From Strigamia acuminata (taxonomy: Eukaryota; Arthropoda; Chilopoda; Geophilomorpha; Linotaeniidae), in assembly GCA_949358305.1 (NCBI GenBank), contig OX442318.1, positions 15,978,517-16,042,516 of the forward strand: a DNA stretch of 64,000 bases, in the 5' to 3' direction. Positions 52,506 to 64,000 of the stretch are shown here, piece after piece (positions within the stretch are counted from its first letter, which is position 1; each line of letters begins with the position of its first letter). Both the position numbers and the translations under genes were made by a program. Below the pieces are notes generated by a model that was not told the DNA's origin, ran no database searches, and was given only the letters and a program-made list of their open reading frames with translations.

Positions 52506-55500
52506 ACCAACTTTTGTCAATTTTTGACAGATTTTCACGGAATTTCAGCGACATTTTACGAGACGTTTCTGCCCGATGGGACGGACTTCTGTAAAACATT
52601 GCTTAAAATCCATGGAAATTTATCACATATTGACAAAATTCGGTGCAAGTTTTGTCAGAAATTAGGAAAAAACTTTTTTCAAAACTCGTCCAACGCGCCG
52701 GTAAATTGAGCGCCCACGTGCGTCGACAGTGGGCGCTTCAAAACCGCGTGGACACTGTCAGATCTCGGCACAGTTTGATGCGCCCAAATCTAGCAATACT
52801 TGCACCGACTTTTGGCAATTTGTGACAAATTTTCACAGAATTTCGGCAACATTTTACGACACATTTCTGCCCGGTTGGACACATTTCCACAGGTTTTTTG
52901 TAAAACGTTGCTAAAATTCCGTTGAATTTCATCAAAAATTGTGTCAAAAGTCGGTGACGGGCGGAGGGGCGAGCTCCGGGCGCCCGAGAGAGAGAGAGAA
53001 AGAGAGAGAGAGGGGACGGCCGGGGCTCCCGCCAACGGGCGGAGGGGCGAGCCTTGGCGGGTTGGGCGTGCACTATCTAGGCATGTGGGCGCTCGATTTA
53101 CCGGCACGTTGGACAAGTTTTGAAAATTTTTTTTTCCTAATTTTTGACAAAATTAGCACCGAATTTTGCCAATATTTGATAAATTTCCACGGAATTTTAT
53201 CAATGTTTTACAAAAAACCCCTGGAAATGTGTCCAATCGAGCAGAAATGTCTCGTAAAATATCGCTGAAATTTGTCTAAAATTGACAAAAAATCGGTGCA
53301 AGTTTTGCTAGATATTTGCCCGGATCAAACTGTGCCCGAAACCGCCCGATCTGACAGTGTGCACGCGGGCTGGACGTGCCCACTGTCCCCGCATGTGCAC
53401 TCGCCGGCGCGTTGGACGAGTTTAAGAAGATTTTATCAATTTCTGACAAAACTTGCATCGATTTTTTGTCAATATTTGATAAATTTCCCCAGAATTTTAG
53501 CAATAAAACCTTTGAAAATGTATCCAAAAGAGCAGAAATGTCCTGTAAAATATTGCTGAAAATCTGTTGAAATTCATCAAATATTGACAAAAATCTGTGA
53601 CGAGCGGAGGGGCGATCCTTTGGCGGCCGAAAGAGAGAGGGGGGACGGTCGGGGCTCCCGCCGACGGGCGGAGGGGCGAGCCTTGGCGGCCGAGAGAGAG
53701 AGAGAGAGAGGACGGCCGGGGCTCCCGCCGGCGCACTGTCCACGCATGGGCGCGCTCGATTTACTGGCGCGTTGGACGAATTTTAAATTTTTTGTTTCCT
53801 ATTTCTGACAAAATTTGCACCGACTTTTGGCAATTTGTGACAAATTTTCACAGAATTTCGGCAACATTTTACGACACATTTCTGCCCGGTTGGACACATT
53901 TCCACAGGTTTTTTGTAAAACGTTGCTAAAATTCCGTTGAATTTCATCAAAAATTGTGTCAAAAGTCGGTGACGGGCGGAGGGGCGAGCTCCGGGCGCCC
54001 GAGAGAGAGAGAGAAAGAGAGAGAGAGGGGACGGCCGGGGCTCCCGCCAACGGGCGGAGGGGCGAGCCTTGGCGGGTTGGGCGTGCACTATCTAGGCATG
54101 TGGGCGCTCGATTTACCGGCACGTTGGACAAGTTTTGAAAATTTTTTTTTCCTAATTTTTGACAAAATTAGCACCGAATTTTGCCAATATTTGATAAATT
54201 TCCACGGAATTTTATCAATGTTTTACAAAAAACCCCTGGAAATGTGTCCAATCGAGCAGAAATGTCTCGTAAAATATTGCTGAAATTTGTCTAAAATTGA
54301 CAAAAAATCGGTGCAAGTTTTGCTAGATATTTGCCCGGATCAAACTGTGCCCGAAACCGCCCGATCTGACAGTGTGCACGCGGGCTGGACGTGCCCACTG
54401 TCCCCGCATGTGCACTCGCCGGCGCGTTGGACGAGTTTAAGAAGATTTTATCAGTTTCTGACAAAACTTGCATCGATTTTTTGTCAATTTTTGATAAATT
54501 TCCCCAGAATTTTAGCAATAAAACCTTTGAAAATGTATCCAAAAGAGCAGAAATGTCCTGTAAAATATTGCTGAAAATCTGTTGAAATTCATCAAATATT
54601 GACAAAAATCTGTGACGAGCGGAGGGGCGATCCTTTGGCGGCCGAAAGAGAGAGGGGGGACGGTCGGGGCTCCCGCCGACGGGCGGAGGGGCGAGCCTTG
54701 GCGGCCGAGAGAGAGAGAGAGAGAGGACGGCCGGGGCTCCCGCCGGCGCACTGTCCACGCATGGGCGCGCTCGATTTACTGGCGCGTTGGACGAATTTTA
54801 AATTTTTTGTTTCCTATTTCTGACAAAATTTGCACAGACTTTTGTCAATTTTTGACAAATTTTCACGGAATTTCAGCAATGGGACGGACTTATGTAAAAC
54901 ATCGCTTAAAATCTGGAAATCTGTCAAATCTTCTTTAAATTTATGCAAGATATTGGGAAATTTTGGTTTAACTCGTCCAACGGGCCGGTAAATCGAGCGC
55001 CCACACGCGCCCACATGCACGTCCAACCCGCATGGGCACTGTCACATCGGACGTTTGTTGCGTGCAAAACTTGCACCGACTTTTGGCCATTTTTGGTTAA
55101 ACTTCCGCACAATTTCTGCCCGATTGGACACTGAGGTTCGGTTTCCGACCGGGTCGTTTCTTGTCCGACCCGCGGCGCGTCGCGGCGCGGCCGGAGGACG
55201 GCCCTCGTCCCCAAAAACCACACTCCGAGTCACGGGTCGCACGGCCAACAGGCCGTGACGGGCCGTAGCGGGTCGAAAACGGGCCGTTAACGGCCCGTTG
55301 ACGGCCCGTTAGCGGCCCGCATGAGGTCGCACGGGCCGTCGGCGAGCCGAAGTCCGGGAACGAAGGCCGTTACGGGACCGTGACGGGACCGTCGGCGGCC
55401 CGTTAACGGCCCGTGCGAGCCGTTACGGGATCGTGACGGGACCGTCGGCGGCCCGTTAACGGCCCGTGCGAGCCGTTACGGAATCGTGACGGGACCGTCG

Positions 55501-58500
55501 GCGGCCCGTTAACGGCCCGTGCGGGCCGTTACGGGATCGCGACGGGACCGTCGGCGGCCCGTTAACGGCCCGTGCGACCCCATGCGGGCCGTTGACGGGC
55601 CGTTAACGGGCCGTTAACGGGCCGTTAACGGGCCGTGACGGTGTAAATCGAAAAAATCAACAACCGACAACACGTACATGAAAACGCGTACAACATTCAT
55701 AGACATTAATCTCGAATCCTGTTTTTGGTTTTACGCCGTTAACGGGCCGTTAACGGCCCGTTAACGGCCCGTTAACGGCCCGCATGAGGTCGTACGGGCC
55801 GTTACGGGGTCGTGACGGGACCGTCGGCGGCCCGTTAACGGCCCGTGCGGGCCGTTACGGGATAGTTACGGAACCGTCGGCGGCCCGTTAACGGCCCGTG
55901 CGAGCCGTTACGGGATCGTGACGGGACCGTCGGCGGCCCGTTAACGGCCCGTGCGAGCCGTTACGGGATTGTGACGGGACCGTCGGCGGCCCGTTAACGG
56001 CCCGTGCGGGCCGTTTTCGACCCGTTGCGGCCGTTTTCGACCCGTTGCGGCCGTTTTCGACCCGTTGCGGCCCGTTTTCGACCCGTTACGGTCCTTGGCC
56101 GTAACGGGCCGAAAACGGGAAAACTGAAAAAGTCGAGTGCGAGACCACGTGACCCGGAGTGTGGTTTTTGGGGACGAGGGCCGTCCTCCGACCGCGCCGT
56201 GACGCGCCGCGGGTCGGTCACCAACTTTTGTCAATTTTTGACAGATTTTCACGGAATTTCAGCGACATTTTACGAGACGTTTCTGCCCGATGGGACGGAC
56301 TTCTGTAAAACATTGCTTAAAATCCATGGAAATTTATCACATATTGACAAAATTCGGTGCAAGTTTTGTCAGAAATTAGGAAAAAACTTTTTTCAAAACT
56401 CGTCCAACGCGCCGGTAAATTGAGCGCCCACGTGCGTCGACAGTGGGCGCTTCAAAACCGCGTGGACACTGTCAGATCTCGGCACAGTTTGATGCGCCCA
56501 AATCTAGCAATACTTGCACCGACTTTTGGCAATTTGTGACAAATTTTCACAGAATTTCGGCAACATTTTACGACACATTTCTGCCCGGTTGGACACATTT
56601 CCACAGGTTTTTTGTAAAACGTTGCTAAAATTCCGTTGAATTTCATCAAAAATTGTGTCAAAAGTCGGTGACGGGCGGAGGGGCGAGCTCCGGGCGCCCG
56701 AGAGAGAGAGAGAAAGAGAGAGAGAGGGGACGGCCGGGGCTCCCGCCAACGGGCGGAGGGGCGAGCCTTGGCGGGTTGGGCGTGCACTATCTAGGCATGT
56801 GGGCGCTCGATTTACCGGCACGTTGGACAAGTTTTGAAAATTTTTTTTTCCTAATTTTTGACAAAATTAGCACCGAATTTTGCCAATATTTGATAAATTT
56901 CCACGGAATTTTATCAATGTTTTACAAAAAACCCCTGGAAATGTGTCCAATCGAGCAGAAATGTCTCGTAAAATATCGCTGAAATTTGTCTAAAATTGAC
57001 AAAAAATCGGTGCAAGTTTTGCTAGATATTTGCCCGGATCAAACTGTGCCCGAAACCGCCCGATCTGACAGTGTGCACGCGGGCTGGACGTGCCCACTGT
57101 CCCCGCATGTGCACTCGCCGGCGCGTTGGACGAGTTTAAGAAGATTTTATCAATTTCTGACAAAACTTGCATCGATTTTTTGTCAATATTTGATAAATTT
57201 CCCCAGAATTTTAGCAATAAAACCTTTGAAAATGTATCCAAAAGAGCAGAAATGTCCTGTAAAATATTGCTGAAAATCTGTTGAAATTCATCAAATATTG
57301 ACAAAAATCTGTGACGAGCGGAGGGGCGATCCTTTGGCGGCCGAAAGAGAGAGGGGGGACGGTCGGGGCTCCCGCCGACGGGCGGAGGGGCGAGCCTTGG
57401 CGGCCGAGAGAGAGAGAGAGAGAGGACGGCCGGGGCTCCCGCCGGCGCACTGTCCACGCATGGGCGCGCTCGATTTACTGGCGCGTTGGACGAATTTTAA
57501 ATTTTTTGTTTCCTATTTCTGACAAAATTTGCACCGACTTTTGGCAATTTGTGACAAATTTTCACAGAATTTCGGCAACATTTTACGACACATTTCTGCC
57601 CGGTTGGACACATTTCCACAGGTTTTTTGTAAAACGTTGCTAAAATTCCGTTGAATTTCATCAAAAATTGTGTCAAAAGTCGGTGACGGGCGGAGGGGCG
57701 AGCTCCGGGCGCCCGAGAGAGAGAGAGAAAGAGAGAGAGAGGGGACGGCCGGGGCTCCCGCCAACGGGCGGAGGGGCGAGCCTTGGCGGGTTGGGCGTGC
57801 ACTATCTAGGCATGTGGGCGCTCGATTTACCGGCACGTTGGACAAGTTTTGAAAATTTTTTTTTCCTAATTTTTGACAAAATTAGCACCGAATTTTGCCA
57901 ATATTTGATAAATTTCCACGGAATTTTATCAATGTTTTACAAAAAACCCCTGGAAATGTGTCCAATCGAGCAGAAATGTCTCGTAAAATATTGCTGAAAT
58001 TTGTCTAAAATTGACAAAAAATCGGTGCAAGTTTTGCTAGATATTTGCCCGGATCAAACTGTGCCCGAAACCGCCCGATCTGACAGTGTGCACGCGGGCT
58101 GGACGTGCCCACTGTCCCCGCATGTGCACTCGCCGGCGCGTTGGACGAGTTTAAGAAGATTTTATCAGTTTCTGACAAAACTTGCATCGATTTTTTGTCA
58201 ATTTTTGATAAATTTCCCCAGAATTTTAGCAATAAAACCTTTGAAAATGTATCCAAAAGAGCAGAAATGTCCTGTAAAATATTGCTGAAAATCTGTTGAA
58301 ATTCATCAAATATTGACAAAAATCTGTGACGAGCGGAGGGGCGATCCTTTGGCGGCCGAAAGAGAGAGGGGGGACGGTCGGGGCTCCCGCCGACGGGCGG
58401 AGGGGCGAGCCTTGGCGGCCGAGAGAGAGAGAGAGAGAGGACGGCCGGGGCTCCCGCCGGCGCACTGTCCACGCATGGGCGCGCTCGATTTACTGGCGCG

Positions 58501-60234
58501 TTGGACGAATTTTAAATTTTTTGTTTCCTATTTCTGACAAAATTTGCACAGACTTTTGTCAATTTTTGACAAATTTTCACGGAATTTCAGCAATGGGACG
58601 GACTTATGTAAAACATCGCTTAAAATCTGGAAATCTGTCAAATCTTCTTTAAATTTATGCAAGATATTGGGAAATTTTGGTTTAACTCGTCCAACGGGCC
58701 GGTAAATCGAGCGCCCACACGCGCCCACATGCACGTCCAACCCGCATGGGCACTGTCACATCGGACGTTTGTTGCGTGCAAAACTTGCACCGACTTTTGG
58801 CCATTTTTGGTTAAACTTCCGCACAATTTCTGCCCGATTGGACACTGAGGTTCGGTTTCCGACCGGGTCGTTTCTTGTCCGACCCGCGGCGCGTCGCGGC
58901 GCGGCCGGAGGACGGCCCTCGTCCCCAAAAACCACACTCCGAGTCACGGGTCGCACGGCCAACAGGCCGTGACGGGCCGTAGCGGGTCGAAAACGGGCCG
59001 TTAACGGCCCGTTGACGGCCCGTTAGCGGCCCGCATGAGGTCGCACGGGCCGTCGGCGAGCCGAAGTCCGGGAACGAAGGCCGTTACGGGACCGTGACGG
59101 GACCGTCGGCGGCCCGTTAACGGCCCGTGCGAGCCGTTACGGGATCGTGACGGGACCGTCGGCGGCCCGTTAACGGCCCGTGCGAGCCGTTACGGAATCG
59201 TGACGGGACCGTCGGCGGCCCGTTAACGGCCCGTGCGGGCCGTTACGGGATCGTGACGGGACCGTCGGCGGCCCGTTAACGGCCCGTGCGACCCCATGCG
59301 GGCCGTTGACGGGCCGTTAACGGGCCGTTAACGGGCCGTTAACGGGCCGTGACGGTGTAAATCGAAAAAATCAACAACCGACAACACGTACATGAAAACG
59401 CGTACAACATTCATAGACATTAATCTCGAATCCTGTTTTTGGTTTTACGCCGTTAACGGGCCGTTAACGGCCCGTTAACGGCCCGTTAACGGCCCGCATG
59501 AGGTCGTACGGGCCGTTACGGGGTCGTGACGGGACCGTCGGCGGCCCGTTAACGGCCCGTGCGGGCCGTTACGGGATAGTTACGGAACCGTCGGCGGCCC
59601 GTTAACGGCCCGTGCGAGCCGTTACGGGATCGTGACGGGACCGTCGGCGGCCCGTTAACGGCCCGTGCGAGCCGTTACGGGATTGTGACGGGACCGTCGG
59701 CGGCCCGTTAACGGCCCGTGCGGGCCGTTTTCGACCCGTTGCGGCCGTTTTCGACCCGTTGCGGCCGTTTTCGACCCGTTGCGGCCCGTTTTCGACCCGT
59801 TACGGTCCTTGGCCGTAACGGGCCGAAAACGGGAAAACTGAAAAAGTCGAGTGCGAGACCACGTGACCCGGAGTGTGGTTTTTGGGGACGAGGGCCGTCC
59901 TCCGACCGCGCCGTGACGCGCCGCGGGTCGGTCACCAACTTTTGTCAATTTTTGACAGATTTTCACGGAATTTCAGCGACATTTTACGAGACGTTTCTGC
60001 CCGATGGGACGGACTTCTGTAAAACATTGCTTAAAATCCATGGAAATTTATCACATATTGACAAAATTCGGTGCAAGTTTTGTCAGAAATTAGGAAAAAA
60101 CTTTTTTCAAAACTCGTCCAACGCGCCGGTAAATTGAGCGCCCACGTGCGTCGACAGTGGGCGCTTCAAAACCGCGTGGACACTGTCAGATCTCGGCACA
60201 GTTTGATGCGCCCAAATCTAGCAATACTTGCACC

Positions 60235-63200
60235 GACTTTTGGCAATTTGTGACAAATTTTCACAGAATTTCGGCAACATTTTACGACACATTTCTGCCC
60301 GGTTGGACACATTTCCACAGGTTTTTTGTAAAACGTTGCTAAAATTCCGTTGAATTTCATCAAAAATTGTGTCAAAAGTCGGTGACGGGCGGAGGGGCGA
60401 GCTCCGGGCGCCCGAGAGAGAGAGAGAAAGAGAGAGAGAGGGGACGGCCGGGGCTCCCGCCAACGGGCGGAGGGGCGAGCCTTGGCGGGTTGGGCGTGCA
60501 CTATCTAGGCATGTGGGCGCTCGATTTACCGGCACGTTGGACAAGTTTTGAAAATTTTTTTTTCCTAATTTTTGACAAAATTAGCACCGAATTTTGCCAA
60601 TATTTGATAAATTTCCACGGAATTTTATCAATGTTTTACAAAAAACCCCTGGAAATGTGTCCAATCGAGCAGAAATGTCTCGTAAAATATTGCTGAAATT
60701 TGTCTAAAATTGACAAAAAATCGGTGCAAGTTTTGCTAGATATTTGCCCGGATCAAACTGTGCCCGAAACCGCCCGATCTGACAGTGTGCACGCGGGCTG
60801 GACGTGCCCACTGTCCCCGCATGTGCACTCGCCGGCGCGTTGGACGAGTTTAAGAAGATTTTATCAATTTCTGACAAAACTTGCATCGATTTTTTGTCAA
60901 TATTTGATAAATTTCCCCAGAATTTTAGCAATAAAACCTTTGAAAATGTATCCAAAAGAGCAGAAATGTCCTGTAAAATATTGCTGAAAATCTGTTGAAA
61001 TTCATCAAATATTGACAAAAATCTGTGACGAGCGGAGGGGCGATCCTTTGGCGGCCGAAAGAGAGAGGGGGGACGGTCGGGGCTCCCGCCGACGGGCGGA
61101 GGGGCGAGCCTTGGCGGCCGAGAGAGAGAGAGAGAGAGGACGGCCGGGGCTCCCGCCGGCGCACTGTCCACGCATGGGCGCGCTCGATTTACTGGCGCGT
61201 TGGACGAATTTTAAATTTTTTGTTTCCTATTTCTGACAAAATTTGCACCGACTTTTGGCAATTTGTGACAAATTTTCACAGAATTTCGGCAACATTTTAC
61301 GACACATTTCTGCCCGGTTGGACACATTTCCACAGGTTTTTTGTAAAACGTTGCTAAAATTCCGTTGAATTTCATCAAAAATTGTGTCAAAAGTCGGTGA
61401 CGGGCGGAGGGGCGAGCTCCGGGCGCCCGAGAGAGAGAGAGAAAGAGAGAGAGAGGGGACGGCCGGGGCTCCCGCCAACGGGCGGAGGGGCGAGCCTTGG
61501 CGGGTTGGGCGTGCACTATCTAGGCATGTGGGCGCTCGATTTACCGGCACGTTGGACAAGTTTTGAAAATTTTTTTTTCCTAATTTTTGACAAAATTAGC
61601 ACCGAATTTTGCCAATATTTGATAAATTTCCACGGAATTTTATCAATGTTTTACAAAAAACCCCTGGAAATGTGTCCAATCGAGCAGAAATGTCTCGTAA
61701 AATATCGCTGAAATTTGTCTAAAATTGACAAAAAATCGGTGCAAGTTTTGCTAGATATTTGCCCGGATCAAACTGTGCCCGAAACCGCCCGATCTGACAG
61801 TGTGCACGCGGGCTGGACGTGCCCACTGTCCCCGCATGTGCACTCGCCGGCGCGTTGGACGAGTTTAAGAAGATTTTATCAATTTCTGACAAAACTTGCA
61901 TCGATTTTTTGTCAATTTTTGATAAATTTCCCCAGAATTTTAGCAATAAAACCTTTGAAAATGTATCCAAAAGAGCAGAAATGTCCTGTAAAATATTGCT
62001 GAAAATCTGTTGAAATTCATCAAATATTGACAAAAATCTGTGACGAGCGGAGGGGCGATCCTTTGGCGGCCGAAAGAGAGAGGGGGGACGGTCGGGGCTC
62101 CCGCCGACGGGCGGAGGGGCGAGCCTTGGCGGCCGAGAGAGAGAGAGAGAGAGGACGGCCGGGGCTCCCGCCGGCGCACTGTCCACGCATGGGCGCGCTC
62201 GATTTACTGGCGCGTTGGACGAATTTTAAATTTTTTGTTTCCTATTTCTGACAAAATTTGCACCGACTTTTGGCAATTTGTGACAAATTTTCACAGAATT
62301 TCGGCAACATTTTACGACACATTTCTGCCCGGTTGGACACATTTCCACAGGTTTTTTGTAAAACGTTGCTAAAATTCCGTTGAATTTCATCAAAAATTGT
62401 GTCAAAAGTCGGTGACGGGCGGAGGGGCGAGCTCCGGGCGCCCGAGAGAGAGAGAGAAAGAGAGAGAGAGGGGACGGCCGGGGCTCCCGCCAACGGGCGG
62501 AGGGGCGAGCCTTGGCGGGTTGGGCGTGCACTATCTAGGCATGTGGGCGCTCGATTTACCGGCACGTTGGACAAGTTTTGAAAATTTTTTTTTCCTAATT
62601 TTTGACAAAATTAGCACCGAATTTTGCCAATATTTGATAAATTTCCACGGAATTTTATCAATGTTTTACAAAAAACCCCTGGAAATGTGTCCAATCGAGC
62701 AGAAATGTCTCGTAAAATATCGCTGAAATTTGTCTAAAATTGACAAAAAATCGGTGCAAGTTTTGCTAGATATTTGCCCGGATCAAACTGTGCCCGAAAC
62801 CGCCCGATCTGACAGTGTGCACGCGGGCTGGACGTGCCCACTGTCCCCGCATGTGCACTCGCCGGCGCGTTGGACGAGTTTAAGAAGATTTTATCAATTT
62901 CTGACAAAACTTGCATCGATTTTTTGTCAATATTTGATAAATTTCCCCAGAATTTTAGCAATAAAACCTTTGAAAATGTATCCAAAAGAGCAGAAATGTC
63001 CTGTAAAATATTGCTGAAAATCTGTTGAAATTCATCAAATATTGACAAAAATCTGTGACGAGCGGAGGGGCGATCCTTTGGCGGCCGAAAGAGAGAGGGG
63101 GGACGGTCGGGGCTCCCGCCGACGGGCGGAGGGGCGAGCCTTGGCGGCCGAGAGAGAGAGAGAGAGAGGACGGCCGGGGCTCCCGCCGGCGCACTGTCCA

Positions 63201-64000
63201 CGCATGGGCGCGCTCGATTTACTGGCGCGTTGGACGAATTTTAAATTTTTTGTTTCCTATTTCTGACAAAATTTGCACCGACTTTTGGCAATTTGTGACA
63301 AATTTTCACAGAATTTCGGCAACATTTTACGACACATTTCTGCCCGGTTGGACACATTTCCACAGGTTTTTTGTAAAACGTTGCTAAAATTCCGTTGAAT
63401 TTCATCAAAAATTGTGTCAAAAGTCGGTGACGGGCGGAGGGGCGAGCTCCGGGCGCCCGAGAGAGAGAGAGAAAGAGAGAGAGAGGGGACGGCCGGGGCT
63501 CCCGCCAACGGGCGGAGGGGCGAGCCTTGGCGGGTTGGGCGTGCACTATCTAGGCATGTGGGCGCTCGATTTACCGGCACGTTGGACAAGTTTTGAAAAT
63601 TTTTTTTTCCTAATTTTTGACAAAATTAGCACCGAATTTTGCCAATATTTGATAAATTTCCACGGAATTTTATCAATGTTTTACAAAAAACCCCTGGAAA
63701 TGTGTCCAATCGAGCAGAAATGTCTCGTAAAATATTGCTGAAATTTGTCTAAAATTGACAAAAAATCGGTGCAAGTTTTGCTAGATATTTGCCCGGATCA
63801 AACTGTGCCCGAAACCGCCCGATCTGACAGTGTGCACGCGGGCTGGACGTGCCCACTGTCCCCGCATGTGCACTCGCCGGCGCGTTGGACGAGTTTAAGA
63901 AGATTTTATCAATTTCTGACAAAACTTGCATCGATTTTTTGTCAATTTTTGATAAATTTCCCCAGAATTTTAGCAATAAAACCTTTGAAAATGTATCCAA
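60235..64000. repeat. Expanded run of the 1015-bp subunit (unit 4)
   Basis: Copies start at 60235, 61250, 62265 and 63280, so at least three complete copies and a part instead of two. They alternate between the CAATATTTG and CAATTTTTG variants, which suggests the dimer was duplicated. Confidence 0.9.

Larger units (their letters stand above)
48781..64000. repeat. Higher-order satellite array, 3.7-kb units
   Basis: Units start with ACCAACTTTTGTC at 48781, 52506, 56220 and 59934: lengths 3725, 3714, 3714 and a last unit open at the window end. Each complete unit has a 300-bp lead, two tandem 1015-bp repeats (49082-51111, 52807-54836, 56521-58550), a 300-bp spacer and a foldback-like block (51411-52505, 55136-56219, 58850-59933). 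Units 2 and 3 are nearly identical. The 11-bp length difference is one GGCCCGTTAAC repeat fewer. Open frames here repeat with the array and occur on both strands, so I call no gene. Confidence 0.95.

Noticed and set aside
47233-64000. Dozens of open frames of 60-155 codons on both strands
   Set aside because: They recur with the satellite period, overlap on opposite strands, give the same strings from both strands because of the dyads, and are dominated by simple GA/CT-encoded repeats.

Overview
The window is eukaryotic and almost entirely mobile or repetitive DNA, with four complete Ty1/copia LTR retrotransposons, remnants of other elements, and three tandem-repeat systems. An animal, probably an arthropod, is the best guess. 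The support is single-ORF copia elements primed by initiator tRNA-Met, a fragment resembling the N-terminal part of Polinton/Maverick DNA polymerase B, AT-rich intron-like sequence and kilobase satellite arrays. I cannot name the species. I found no tRNA, rRNA, CRISPR array or prokaryotic operon.

Layout. 0-14.4 kb: an unrecognised proline-rich gene (possible exon at 353-445, exon from 1247, continuation at 9009-11139) is split by copia element A1 (1984-9003, + strand). A truncated copia gag relic (12110-12682, - strand) follows. 13.8-22 kb: a Polinton-like polymerase N-terminal ORF on the - strand is split by element A2 (14386-21405, - strand), a nearly identical sister of A1 in the opposite orientation. 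22-27.6 kb: AT-rich 64-bp tandem repeats, a dispersed repeat of about 430 bp, a 140/148-bp satellite with higher-order structure, and a 279-bp duplication. 27.6-34.3 kb: copia element B (27612-34343, + strand), inserted in a second copy of the dispersed repeat. 35.3-36.5 kb: an unrecognised ORF with CxxC pairs (- strand). 36.9-64 kb: a GC-rich landscape of inverted-repeat (foldback-like) blocks and hairpin-rich satellite. Copia element C (38059-45162, - strand) is inserted in one inverted-repeat arm. From 48.8 kb the satellite is a higher-order array of about 3.7 kb per unit, containing 1015-bp subunits, and it runs off the window end.

Each copia element has two LTRs, an exact 5-bp target-site duplication, a primer site complementary to the 3' end of initiator tRNA-Met two bases after the 5' LTR, a leader of 0.9-1.2 kb, one long gag-protease-integrase-RT-RNase H frame and a G-rich polypurine tract. 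All four look intact and young: LTR pairs are identical by eye in A1, A2 and B, and differ at one base in C. The observations most worth following are a conserved structured motif in the leaders of the three copia families, non-canonical TA...TA LTR ends in family A, LTR-host chimeric frames made by both A insertions, and the foldback/dyad architecture of the satellite. All comparisons were made by eye.
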